Below, piece after piece: positions 1 through 8,215 of a stretch of 64,000 nucleotides of DNA. The DNA is taken from assembly GCA_001295905.1 (NCBI GenBank), contig LJHT01000014.1:1-64000 (forward strand), given 5' to 3'. Source of the DNA: a beta proteobacterium AAP51. GTDB lineage: Bacteria; Pseudomonadota; Gammaproteobacteria; Burkholderiales; Burkholderiaceae_C. Numbering within the stretch: position 1 is the first letter of the stretch; each line of letters opens with the position of its first letter. The notes under the pieces are model-generated. The model saw only the letters and a program-made list of their open reading frames with translations, ran no database searches and had not been told where the DNA came from. Made by a program: the position numbers and the translations under genes.

Positions 1-277
1 CGGGCCCGACGGCGCACTTCTCACGCAGCGTCGGGTTGGGGTCGCTGCCGAAGGTGGCCACGGTGCAGGGCACGTTTCCCGACAGCGTGCGGATCACCCA
101 GCGGTCTTTCACGCCAAAAGACACCTGCCTGGGCGTGGCGCCCACGCGGCAGGTGCCGCCTTCGTCGGCGCACTTGGAAAAGCCGGCCGGCCAATCCACA
201 GCGGAAGCCGGGGCGGCCGCGCCCAGCGTCAGCGCGAACAGCGCACCCAGGCGGATGCGGGTCTCGTTGGTCATCAT
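1..277 (-). CDS. Secreted protein of unknown function, C-terminus cut by window edge
   Basis: Only the first 92 codons are present; the gene runs leftward out of the window. The start at 277 is chosen because an AGGAGA Shine-Dalgarno lies 5 nt upstream; a second ATG follows directly. A signal peptide is visible (charged start, hydrophobic core LGALFALTLGAAA, cleavage near ASA-VD at about residue 26). The mature part is Cys-rich (FSKC, GGTC, NVPC, EKC) with a stretch FGVKDRW...TLSGNVPC...FGSDP. This resembles small Cys-bounded modules seen at the ends of some secreted hydrolases, but I cannot name the family. The product is probably periplasmic or extracellular. Confidence 0.7.
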   Translation of the reverse strand, partial: MMTNETRIRLGALFALTLGAAAPASAVDWPAGFSKCADEGGTCRVGATPRQVSFGVKDRWVIRTLSGNVPCTVATFGSDPNPTLREKCAVGP

Positions 278-496
278 GGTTGTCTCCTGGAAGGGTCTGG
301 TCGAAACAAGGACGCAGGTGTCGAGGCGCCGCAACCCCAAAGCAAAGGGGCAGGGCGTTCCAGGTCGGGGCTGTGCGCAGGCACGGCACGACAGGCTCTC
401 GGCGGTTGCAGGCACGCAGGGCCCGTGGCCGTGGCGCGGGGTGCACCACGTCGGCAACGCAGCCAGACTAAGCCATGCGCCGCAAGAAAGGAACAG

Positions 497-516
497 CGTT
501 TCAACATATTGAAACG
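497..516. promoter_or_regulatory. Palindromic operator candidate CGTTTCAA-CATA-TTGAAACG
   Basis: The arms at 497-504 and 509-516 are perfect reverse complements around a 4-nt AT-rich centre. The site lies 220 bp from the secreted-protein start and 115 bp from the SRAP start. It is AT-rich compared with its surroundings, as expected for a dimeric repressor or activator site. No regulator gene is adjacent, so the cognate protein is unknown. Confidence 0.5.
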
Positions 517-618
517 ACGGTTTACCCTGATGTGAGGTCTGGTCTTGGCGCGGCCACGGCAGGCGGGAAGCTCGCGCCTGGCCCGCAGCGGCGGTGTTCT
601 GCGCAGGGCCGGCACTTC

Positions 619-631
619 TATAGTCAATGCC
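619..631 (+). promoter_or_regulatory. -10-like box 7 nt before the SRAP start codon
   Basis: TATAGT at 619-624 is followed by 7 nt and then the ATG at 632. Transcription would begin at or next to the start codon, and no Shine-Dalgarno is present. It is one of eight such arrangements in the window. Confidence 0.4.
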
Positions 632-1306
632 ATGTGCACGCGCTACATCTCCCCCGAGGCCGGTGACATCGAGCGCCTGTGGCACGTGGGCAGCCGCCAC
701 GCCCCGGCCTGGCCGCGCGAGGTGTTCCCGGGCTACGCCGGCCCGTTCATCCGGGCCGCGCGCGACAGCGCCGCCCCGGCGCGGGAACTGGTGGTGGGCC
801 AGTGGGCGCTGATTCCCTGGTTCGCCAAGGAACGCAAGCTGAAGTACCCCACCTGCAATGCGCGCTCGGAAGAGTTGGCGCAGAAGGCCAGCTACAAGCA
901 CCCCTGGGCCCGGGGCCAGCGCTGCGTGATCCCGGCCGCTGCCTTCTTCGAGCCCTGCTGGGAAAGCGGCAGGCACGTGCCCTGGCGCTTCGCCCGGGCC
1001 GATGGCGAACCCTGGGGCCTGGCCGGCCTGTGGAACACCTGGGCCGACCCCGCCACGGGCGAGCTGGTGGAGAGCTACACCATGCTCACGCTCAACGCCG
1101 ACGCGCACCCGCTGATGTCGCGCATGCACAAGCCCGACCCGAAACGCGCCCCGCACCTGCAGGACAAGCGCTCGGTGGTGCCCCTGGCGCTGGAAGACGT
1201 CGACACCTGGCTGCACGCGCCCTTGCAGCAAGCCGCGCCGTTGGTGCGGCTGGCGCCTGAGGCGCTGTTCGAAGCCGCGCCGGCATCCGCGCCTGCGCCC
1301 CGCTGA
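632..1306 (+). CDS. SRAP (HMCES/YedK) family abasic-site protein
   Basis: This 224-residue protein belongs to the SRAP family, which forms a covalent thiazolidine crosslink with abasic sites in single-stranded DNA through Cys2. The start is set by MCTRY: removal of Met1 exposes the catalytic Cys2, so upstream in-frame codons are not used. Other visible family elements are NARSE (N76, R78), the FFEP glutamate (about E107) and a His in SRMHKP (about H166). Its length is normal for YedK-like proteins. It stands alone and converges on the AraC gene, with only 4 bp between the stop codons. The absence of a ribosome binding site suggests a leaderless transcript. Confidence 0.9.
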   Translation: MCTRYISPEAGDIERLWHVGSRHAPAWPREVFPGYAGPFIRAARDSAAPARELVVGQWALIPWFAKERKLKYPTCNARSEELAQKASYKHPWARGQRCVIPAAAFFEPCWESGRHVPWRFARADGEPWGLAGLWNTWADPATGELVESYTMLTLNADAHPLMSRMHKPDPKRAPHLQDKRSVVPLALEDVDTWLHAPLQQAAPLVRLAPEALFEAAPASAPAPR

Positions 1307-1310
1307 GGTT

Positions 1311-2378
1311 TCAGCCGGCGGGCAAGGGCCACAGGTCGGCGCGCAGGTCGCTGGGCGTGGCGCCGGTCCAGCGCTTGAAGGAGCGCCTGAAATTCGGCAC
1401 GTCGTGAAAGCCCAGGTGGCGGGCCACTTCGTCGTTGCCGCTGCCGCGAAACTGGAAGAGGTACAGCGCCACATGGCTGCGCGCGCGGTCGAGTTCGGCC
1501 TGGAAGTGCGTGCCCTCGGCCGCCAGCCGGCGCTTGAACGTGGCCGGGCTGAAGTGGAAGTGCGCCGCAGCGGCCTCCAGCGTGGGCGCCTTGTGCACCT
1601 GCTGCAGAAGCAGGGTGTGCAGTGCTTCGAGCAGGCTGCGTTCAGGCCCGGCCGCCAGCGAGGCCGCGCGCTCGCCGGCTTGCTGAGCGGCCGCGGCGCC
1701 AGGCCGCGCTGCAGCCGGCCAAGGTCGGTCCAGCCAGGTGCGCGGCAGCAGCATGGCATCGACATGGCAACCGAAGCGCAGCGCGCTGCCCAGGTGCGCT
1801 TCGTGCTGCTCCACGTGGCGCGGCGCGCTGCGGTTGAAGCAGAAGGTCCAGGGCGCGTGGGCCCCTGACAGCCACTGCGTCATCGACACCAGGGCGGCCA
1901 TCTGCATGTCCACGACGAAGTTGCGCTGCGAGCGCAGGCCCACGGCGTCCAGCCACAGCAGCACGGCCAGCTCGCCTTCCTCTACCAGCTTGGGCACGAG
2001 CAAGGGGCTGAGCGCGGGCGCGTGTTGATGCAGCAGCGTCAGGGCCTGGCGCAGGCAGCCGGCATCGCGCAGCGCCAGGCTGGCCGCGCCATAGTGGCCT
2101 GGCAGCAGCTGGCGGCCGATGGCGAAGGGCGTTTCGGGGCTGCGCAGGGCGGCGTGGGCATTGCCCAGCAACTGCAGCCACTGCTGCGGCGTGACGCGGG
2201 CAGCGCCGTTGCGGAAATCGGCCTCGCTCAGGCCGCAGCCTTGCAGCAGTGCAGGCACGGGCACTTCCAGCTCGCGTGCGTGCCCGAACACCAGCGCGGG
2301 CTGGTGCAGCAGCGGCACGAACGGCGTGGCGCTGCCGTACCACAGCGGCACGGCCAGGGTGGGCCGGGCTTCAGGCAT
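1311..2378 (-). CDS. AraC-family transcriptional regulator
   Basis: This 355-residue regulator has an N-terminal arabinose-binding-like domain of the OruR/ArgR type (about residues 25-215) and a C-terminal AraC double helix-turn-helix (about 260-350). In the latter, AAAHFHFSPATFKRRL is the first recognition helix and NDEVARHLGFHDVPNFRRSFKRWTG the classical second motif. The effector is unknown. The start at 2378 lies inside the last codons of the upstream GGDEF gene (8-bp overlap), so the two are translationally coupled. AraC proteins of this class usually control lipid, amino-acid or alkane metabolism, but nothing adjacent identifies the target. Confidence 0.85.
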   Translation of the reverse strand: MPEARPTLAVPLWYGSATPFVPLLHQPALVFGHARELEVPVPALLQGCGLSEADFRNGAARVTPQQWLQLLGNAHAALRSPETPFAIGRQLLPGHYGAASLALRDAGCLRQALTLLHQHAPALSPLLVPKLVEEGELAVLLWLDAVGLRSQRNFVVDMQMAALVSMTQWLSGAHAPWTFCFNRSAPRHVEQHEAHLGSALRFGCHVDAMLLPRTWLDRPWPAAARPGAAAAQQAGERAASLAAGPERSLLEALHTLLLQQVHKAPTLEAAAAHFHFSPATFKRRLAAEGTHFQAELDRARSHVALYLFQFRGSGNDEVARHLGFHDVPNFRRSFKRWTGATPSDLRADLWPLPAG

Positions 2379-3264
2379 GGCGCAGTGGCTGCTCGGCCCC
2401 GGCGCGGTCTTCCACCTCGCGGTTCAGCGCGCTCAGCAGGGCCTGTGCGCCCGGCTCGGCCCGCGCGCAGGCCCAGCGCAGCGTGGAGGGCAGCAGTTGG
2501 TCGTTGCGGCTGTGAAACTGCATGGCCTGCACCATGCGCACCAGGTGCGCGGCGCGGCGCTGGGTTTCGGCCAAGGGCGTATCAGGCATCAGCACCACCA
2601 GGCGTTCGCCGGCATAGCGGCACAGCAGGTCGCGCTGGCGCAGGTTCAGCAGCAGTTGGTGGCCCACGGCTTCCAGGCGGCGCGCAGCCTCGGCCCGCCC
2701 ATGTTCGTGCTGCAGCGCGGCTTGCCCGCACAGGTCTAGAAGCAGCACTCCGCAGGGATGCTGCGGGCCGCGCGCAGCCTCGGCTTCGATCTCCCGGCGC
2801 AGGTAGCCGGCGTCGGCCAGCTGGGTGTGGCGGTCGAGTGCGCGGTGGTCGCGGAACAGGCGCTCGCGCTTGTGCATGTGCTCGTTGAGCACGGCCTGCT
2901 CCTGGCGCCACAACACCAGGCCCAGCGTGAGCAGCAGCACGGCGCTGCAGGCCAAAGCCGACTCGGCCCAGGCCAGCAGCGGCACGGTGTCGGGCAGGGG
3001 CCAGAACTCGTCGAGCACGTCTGCCCACGAGGCCAGTGCCAGGGCGGCCAGCCCGCCGCCGAGCAGGCGCGTCACCGTGCCGTCCGGGCGGCTGTGCAGC
3101 ACCAGCACGGTCCACGCGGCGGCCAGCAAGGCGAGACCGCCTTCGCCCGCCAGGTCCAGCCACTGCCAATCGGGCCGAGGGCGCGAAGTGCCGAAGCCGG
3201 CAAACAAGCTCAGCAGCAGCGCGGCGGCCAGCAAGGCCAGGGGGGTGATGAATCGCTTGGGCAT
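2371..3264 (-). CDS. Membrane protein with degenerate GGDEF domain
   Basis: The protein is 297 residues long from the ATG at 3264, chosen because the hydrophobic N-terminus begins there (MPKRFITPLALLAAALLLSL). Four likely membrane segments fall in the first 130 residues, followed by a short linker and a GGDEF-like domain (about 150-270). The signature position reads RYAGERLVVLMP where active diguanylate cyclases have GG(D/E)EF. The catalytic Gly-Gly-Asp/Glu-Glu is therefore lost, and c-di-GMP synthesis is unlikely. The domain may sense nucleotides or bind a partner. The last 8 bp overlap the AraC gene, suggesting that the pair forms a membrane-sensor/regulator unit. Confidence 0.75.
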   Translation of the reverse strand: MPKRFITPLALLAAALLLSLFAGFGTSRPRPDWQWLDLAGEGGLALLAAAWTVLVLHSRPDGTVTRLLGGGLAALALASWADVLDEFWPLPDTVPLLAWAESALACSAVLLLTLGLVLWRQEQAVLNEHMHKRERLFRDHRALDRHTQLADAGYLRREIEAEAARGPQHPCGVLLLDLCGQAALQHEHGRAEAARRLEAVGHQLLLNLRQRDLLCRYAGERLVVLMPDTPLAETQRRAAHLVRMVQAMQFHSRNDQLLPSTLRWACARAEPGAQALLSALNREVEDRAGAEQPLRHA

Positions 3265-3648
3265 GGGGGTGGGGCCAGCGCGCAGCGGGCCATGGTCGTG
3301 GGGCCGGGTTGAACGAGCCAACAGCGTATGAAGCCTCCGTGACGGTTTGATGCGCAAGCCGCGGCTCTGAGGCCCGCACACCACAGGCGAATGCGGGGAG
3401 GTCGAATCGGCTCACGCCGGGCCAGGCCGGCGCGCTGCTGGCGCCGCGCGCACCTTCCGCCTGCCCGCCCCGGGCGCCGGGTCGGAAAGGCTCAAGACGC
3501 CGCGTGCTTGCCCTCGTTCGGGCCGCCGAGCGTGCACGCCGCCCCGGGCTGTCATGGGACGGTCATTCCCGCTGCCGACAGTGCGCAGACCAGAGCCGTC
3601 AAGACACCCCCCCGCCGCGCTGCGCACCCCCGAAGCCCAGGAGTTCTC
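3265..3648. other. 384-bp divergent regulatory region
   Basis: No gene is supported here: the plus-strand frame open into the receptor lacks a start or ribosome binding site before 3649. The region separates the GGDEF/AraC operon from the receptor/phytase operon. It contains a Pho-box-like direct repeat at 3549-3566, about 80 bp before the receptor start. Confidence 0.6.
3549..3566 (+). promoter_or_regulatory. Pho-box-like site (PhoB binding candidate)
   Basis: CTGTCATGGGACGGTCAT consists of CTGTCAT, a 4-nt spacer, and CGGTCAT. PhoB boxes are two CTGTCAT-type 7-mers separated by 4 nt. The first copy matches 7/7 and the second 6/7, with exact spacing. It lies in the same orientation as the TonB receptor and phytase genes downstream, which release phosphate from phytate. 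Control by phosphate starvation is an inference from this match. Confidence 0.65.
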
Positions 3649-6159
3649 ATGTTCCGCCCCCAACCTCATTGCCTGCCCTCGGCCCTGGCCGTGGCCGCCG
3701 CCCTGGCGCTGTGCGCCCCGGGCGTCGCGTTCGCTCAGCCGGCTGCGCCATCGCCCGTCACGGTGATCGTCATCACCGGCCAGGCCATCTCCACCGACCG
3801 TGCCCTGCGCGACCAGGCCGCCGCCGACCACATCACCAGCGTCGTGCGCGCCGACGGCATCGGCCGTCTGCCCGACCGCAACGTGGCCGAGGCGCTGCAG
3901 CGCCTGACTGGCGTGTCGGTCGAGCGCGACCAGGGCGAGGGTCGCTATGTGCGCATCCGCGGCCTGGGCCCCGACCTGAACGCGGTGTCGATCAACGGCA
4001 GCCTGGTGCCGTCGGCCGACGCCGACCGCCGCGCCGTGGCGCTGGACGTGCTGCCGTCTTCGCTCATTCGCTCTCTGGTGGTGAGCAAGACCTTGCTGCC
4101 GGAGATGGACGCCAACAGCTTGGGCGGCAGCATCGATGTGCAGACCGTGTCGGCCTTCGACCACCCGGGCCGCTTCGTCAGCGTGGACCTCGGTGCCGGC
4201 CGCGCCAGCATCGGTGGCCGCGCCAGCCCGAGCGGCTCGGTGGTGTGGAGCCAGCTCTTCGCTGGCGGTACGCTGGGCATCGCTGCGGGCCTGAGCCTGG
4301 AAGAGCGCCGCTTCGGTTCCGACAACACCGAAACCGGTGGAGCCTGGGACGGCGACGCGCTGGAAGAGATGGAGCGTCGCGACTACACGCTGACGCGCCG
4401 CCGCGCGGGCCTGGCGCTGAACATCGAATGGAAGCCGGCCGAGGGTCGACTGGTGTATGCGCGGGCGCTCGCCAGCCGCTTCAGCGACAACGAACAGCGC
4501 CTCGCGCACATCGTGGCCTTCGACGCGCCGCAGGCCGAGGGTGCCCTGGGCGATGCCGAATCGGTGCGCGAACTGAAAGACCGCAAGGAAGCCCAAAGCA
4601 TCCGCTCGCTGGTGCTGGGCACGGACCAGCGCCTGGGCGTCTGGCGAATGAAGGCCGCGCTGGGCCTGAGCGAAGCCCAGGAAAAGACGCCCCTGCATCT
4701 GGGCAACGCGGTGTTCGAGGCCGAAGACCTGTTCAGCAACGTCGGGTTCAGCAACACGCGCCAGCCGCGCCTGCTGGCGCCGGAGGCCATCAACCAGGCC
4801 TCGGGCTACCTCTTGAGCGAGATCGAGCTCGAAGCCTCGCTGCACCGTGACCGTGAACGCAACCTGCGGCTGGATTTCTCGCGCAGCCTGAACCTGGGCG
4901 GCGTGGACAGCGAACTGAAGTTCGGCGCCAAGGCGAGCCGGCGCGAAAAGACCAACAGCGTGACCATCTGGAAGTTCGAAGACCTGGGCGACCCGCCGCT
5001 GGGCCTGAGCGATGCGCGGCGTTCGCTCAGCGTTTTCGCCGATGCCGCCCCGGCCTACGGCTTTGGCAACTTCGGCCCGGGCATCCGTTCGGCGCCCATC
5101 CTGGCGCTGCTGGCCGGCGCCGACCTGGATGCTGCGGTGGACGAAGAAGCCACCACGCTGGGCCGCCTGCGCATCGACGAAGACATCGACGCAGCCTATG
5201 TGCAGGGCAGTTTCCAGCTGGGTGCCAGCCAGGTCATCGCCGGGCTGCGGCACGAAGCCACGCGGCTGCAAGCCACGGGCAACGGCCTGAACGAAGGCGA
5301 GTTCGAACCTGTGCAGGTGCGCCAGCGCTACAGCCATTGGCTGCCCGGCCTGCACCTGCGCCACGACCTCGACAACAAGACCGCGCTGCGCGCCGCCTGG
5401 AGCAACGCCGTCGTGCGGCCCACGCTGGAGCAGTTGTCGCCTTCCTTCGTGTTCGACGGCGGCGATGCCAGCTTCGGCAACCCGAACCTGAAGCCGCTGC
5501 GCGCGGCCAACTACGACCTGGGCGTGGAACGCCAGCTGGGTTTTGCCGGCGCGGTGTCGGCCTACGCCTTCCACAAGCGCATCCGCGACTTCGTCTACGC
5601 CACCGACCTGGCCGGCAGCGGCGACTGGGTCGACTTCGACGAGGCGGTGACCTTTGCCAACGGCAGGAAGGCCAGCGTCAGCGGCATCGAACTGTCGTGG
5701 CAACGCACCTGGCGTGACCTGCCGGGCGTTCTCAGCGGCCTGGTCACGGGCGTGAACGGCACCTTCACGCGCTCCAAGGCAGAAATCGGACGTGTGGACG
5801 GCGGCGTGTTCCGCACGCGGCAGATCAGCCTGCCCAGCCAGTCAGACCGCGCCCTCAACTTGGTGCTCGGTTACGAAACCACGGCCCTGGGCCTGCGCCT
5901 GGCGGCCAACCACAAGTCGGCCTACCTGCTGGAGGTGGGTGATGCGCTGGACCCCGCCCAAGACCTGACCGTCGACGCGCAGACGCAGTTCGATCTCTCG
6001 GTGCGCTACAGCTTCAACCCAAAGGTCTCGGTGGTGTTCGAAGCCCTGAACCTGAGCGACGAGCCCTACTATGTTTACGCCAACCAGCGGGCGCGCAACG
6101 CGCAGTACGAGCGTTATGGCCGCAGCTTCCGCATCAACCTGAAATGGGCCCTGTTCTGA
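3649..6159 (+). CDS. TonB-dependent receptor linked to phytase
   Basis: This is an 836-residue outer-membrane receptor of the TonB-Xanthomonas/Caulobacter class. The start at 3649 follows an AGGAG motif and gives a clean signal peptide ending near AFA-QP. The plug domain (about 30-160) contains LPDRNVAEALQRLTGVS and RIRGLGPDLN, typical of this class. The rest is a 22-strand beta-barrel ending in the aromatic residue of KWALF, the usual outer-membrane C-terminus. Its stop overlaps the phytase start (TGATG), so the two form one unit. TonB receptors beside beta-propeller phytases are a known association. The substrate is inferred to be phytate or a lower inositol phosphate complex. Confidence 0.9.
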   Translation: MFRPQPHCLPSALAVAAALALCAPGVAFAQPAAPSPVTVIVITGQAISTDRALRDQAAADHITSVVRADGIGRLPDRNVAEALQRLTGVSVERDQGEGRYVRIRGLGPDLNAVSINGSLVPSADADRRAVALDVLPSSLIRSLVVSKTLLPEMDANSLGGSIDVQTVSAFDHPGRFVSVDLGAGRASIGGRASPSGSVVWSQLFAGGTLGIAAGLSLEERRFGSDNTETGGAWDGDALEEMERRDYTLTRRRAGLALNIEWKPAEGRLVYARALASRFSDNEQRLAHIVAFDAPQAEGALGDAESVRELKDRKEAQSIRSLVLGTDQRLGVWRMKAALGLSEAQEKTPLHLGNAVFEAEDLFSNVGFSNTRQPRLLAPEAINQASGYLLSEIELEASLHRDRERNLRLDFSRSLNLGGVDSELKFGAKASRREKTNSVTIWKFEDLGDPPLGLSDARRSLSVFADAAPAYGFGNFGPGIRSAPILALLAGADLDAAVDEEATTLGRLRIDEDIDAAYVQGSFQLGASQVIAGLRHEATRLQATGNGLNEGEFEPVQVRQRYSHWLPGLHLRHDLDNKTALRAAWSNAVVRPTLEQLSPSFVFDGGDASFGNPNLKPLRAANYDLGVERQLGFAGAVSAYAFHKRIRDFVYATDLAGSGDWVDFDEAVTFANGRKASVSGIELSWQRTWRDLPGVLSGLVTGVNGTFTRSKAEIGRVDGGVFRTRQISLPSQSDRALNLVLGYETTALGLRLAANHKSAYLLEVGDALDPAQDLTVDAQTQFDLSVRYSFNPKVSVVFEALNLSDEPYYVYANQRARNAQYERYGRSFRINLKWALF

Positions 6160-8156
6160 TGAAACGCCTGGCCATCTTGAATCTTGCGCGGCAGTCTTTC
6201 GCCGCCGTCGCGAAGCAGAGCTTCGGCCCGGCTTGGCGGCTGGGCTGCCTGCTGGCGCTGGGTTGTGCGCTGGCCCCTGCACCGGGCTGGGCGGCCCCGG
6301 CAGCGCCCGGCGTGGCGGAGCCTGCGCCGCTGCCCCGCAGCGCGCTGAAGGCGGCGCAGGAACTTGCCGCGCTGCCGGGCGGCGGCTGGCTGGCGCTGGA
6401 AGAGCGCGCGCTGCGCCTGCTGGGCCCGCAGGGGCAAGAGCGCGCCCGGCTGGCCTTGCGTGCCGAGCACCTGGACACGCGCAGCGGCCCCCAGGGCACG
6501 CTGGCCGTGCTGGTGGATGCCAGCACGCAGCAAACGCTGCGCGTGCAGGTGGATGAAGCCGCCGGCACCTTGCAGATGCAGACCGTGGTGCCTTCGCCGC
6601 CTTTCAGCGTGCAGGCGATGTGCCTGCACCGTGACGCCCAGAACCTGGACCATGTGTTCATCGTCGGCGATGAAGGGCTGGTCGAGCAGTGGCTGTTGCG
6701 GACCGATGCGCCGGCCCTGCTGGTGCGCCGTTCCGCCGTGGTGCAGCAGGCGCGCAGCTGCCGTGTGGATGACCGCGCCGCGCTGCTCTACGTCAACGCC
6801 GAAGACGGCGGCCTGTGGGCTTACAGGGCCGATGCCGAAGGCCCGCCGCGAAGCCATGCCGTCGCGCTGGCGCGTCCGCTGGGGCCGCTGGACGGCGGTG
6901 CCGCAGCCTTCGTGGTGCTGCCCGGTGGTTTGGCGGTGTTGGAAGCCTCGGGCCGGCAACTGCACCTGCTGCAGCGCGAAGGCGCTGCCCGTTGGCGCAC
7001 CAGCGCGCGGCTGCCCGTGCGGGCGCAGGGCGAGGTGGAGGCGATGACCCTGCGCGTGCGCGGTGCAGCGGTCGATCTGTTCTGGCGTGATGAATCCAGC
7101 ACGCCCTGGCAGCAGCGCCGTGCCGCATGGAAACGCAGCGCCGATGCCGGCCTGCCACCGCTGCTGCCCATCGTGCTGCCGGCGGCCGCCACCGAGCCCG
7201 TCAACCAGTTCGGCGACGCGGCCGACGACCCGGCCATCTGGGTGCACCCGCAACAGCCCGAACGTTCGCGCGTGCTGGGCACCAACAAGCGCGCCGGGTT
7301 GAACGTCTACGACCTGCAGGGCCGTGAGCTGCAGTTCCTGGCCTCGGGCCGCGTCAACAACGTCGACGTGCGCCAGGGCGTGCGCTTCGACGGGGCGGCG
7401 GGCGGCCAGGCGCTCGATCTGGCCGTGGCCACGCAGCGCGACGACCTGAGCCTGGTGGTCTACCGCATCGATGCCGAAGGCGAGGTGAAGGAGATCGGCC
7501 GCATTCCCACCGGCCTGCGCGACATCTACGGCACTTGCCTGCACAAGCCGCGGGCCGGCGGCCTGGAAGCGCTGGTCAACGACAAGGACGGTCGCTTCGA
7601 ACGCTGGCAGCTGCAGTGGCGGGAAGGGCGCATCAGCGGCACGCGCATCCAGGGTTTTGCGGTGAAGAGCCAGCCCGAGGGCTGCGTGGCCGATGACGCG
7701 GCCGAACGCCTGTTCATCGGCGAAGAAGACGAGGCCGTCTGGGCAGTGTCGCTGGCGCCCGCCGACGGCCTGGGCAGCCAGCCGAAGCTGACGCGTGTGA
7801 TCGGCATCGGCGGCCTGGTGCTGGACGACATCGAAGGCCTGGCACTGTACGAAGGGGGCGCCGAGGGCGGCAACTTTCTCATCGTCTCCAGCCAGGGCAA
7901 CAGCAGCTACGTGGTGCTGGACGCGGCGCCGCCCTTCCGCGTGCGCGGCGCGTTCCGCGTCGGCATTGACGCGGCGCGTGGCATCGACGCGGTCTCCGAG
8001 ACCGACGGGCTGGATGTCACCGCCCGGCCGCTGGGCCCGCGGTTTCCGCGGGGCATCTTCGTCGCGCAAGACGGCTTCAAGCGCCTGCCCGACGGGCCGC
8101 AAAACTACAAGATCGTCGATTGGCGCGACATCGCCCGGGCGCTGAACCTGCCGTGA
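6159..8156 (+). CDS. Two-domain beta-propeller phytase (3-phytase)
   Basis: This 665-residue enzyme hydrolyses phytate to lower inositol phosphates and phosphate, using Ca2+ in a six-bladed propeller. The start ATG overlaps the receptor stop (TGATG). A long N-terminus precedes a signal segment (about residues 28-47, LGCLLALGCALAPAPGWA). Residues about 50-330 form a diverged, incomplete propeller. Residues about 345-660 are the typical domain, with DDPAIWVHP near 355, LGTNKRAGLNVYDL near 372, RVNNVDVR near 397 and GEEDEAVW near 526. Dual-domain phytases of this architecture are known, and the N-terminal domain helps release phosphate from intermediates. A periplasmic or surface location is likely. 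Confidence 0.88.
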   Translation: MKRLAILNLARQSFAAVAKQSFGPAWRLGCLLALGCALAPAPGWAAPAAPGVAEPAPLPRSALKAAQELAALPGGGWLALEERALRLLGPQGQERARLALRAEHLDTRSGPQGTLAVLVDASTQQTLRVQVDEAAGTLQMQTVVPSPPFSVQAMCLHRDAQNLDHVFIVGDEGLVEQWLLRTDAPALLVRRSAVVQQARSCRVDDRAALLYVNAEDGGLWAYRADAEGPPRSHAVALARPLGPLDGGAAAFVVLPGGLAVLEASGRQLHLLQREGAARWRTSARLPVRAQGEVEAMTLRVRGAAVDLFWRDESSTPWQQRRAAWKRSADAGLPPLLPIVLPAAATEPVNQFGDAADDPAIWVHPQQPERSRVLGTNKRAGLNVYDLQGRELQFLASGRVNNVDVRQGVRFDGAAGGQALDLAVATQRDDLSLVVYRIDAEGEVKEIGRIPTGLRDIYGTCLHKPRAGGLEALVNDKDGRFERWQLQWREGRISGTRIQGFAVKSQPEGCVADDAAERLFIGEEDEAVWAVSLAPADGLGSQPKLTRVIGIGGLVLDDIEGLALYEGGAEGGNFLIVSSQGNSSYVVLDAAPPFRVRGAFRVGIDAARGIDAVSETDGLDVTARPLGPRFPRGIFVAQDGFKRLPDGPQNYKIVDWRDIARALNLP

Positions 8157-8203
8157 CGCGCGACGCGCGCAGCGCGTACGCTGCCGAATCTGTCGAGTCG
8201 GCC

Positions 8204-8215
8204 CACAATGCGCCC
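8204..8215 (+). promoter_or_regulatory. -10 box exactly 6 nt before the yghU start
   Basis: CACAAT (8204-8209) is followed by 6 nt and then the ATG at 8216. With normal geometry the first transcribed base is the A of the start codon. There is no ribosome binding site. Confidence 0.45.

Larger units (their letters stand above)
278..631. other. 354-bp divergent intergenic region
   Basis: This stretch separates the secreted protein (minus) from the SRAP gene (plus). No convincing gene is present: open frames here overlap each other and lack ribosome binding sites. It carries a perfect 8+8 bp palindrome (497-516) and a -10-like TATAGT just before the SRAP start. I see nothing else of note. Confidence 0.6.

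Noticed and set aside
3412..5703. A 763-residue minus-strand open frame across the first TonB receptor
   Set aside because: It lies antisense to a clear TonB receptor, has no recognisable motif and has no ribosome binding site.
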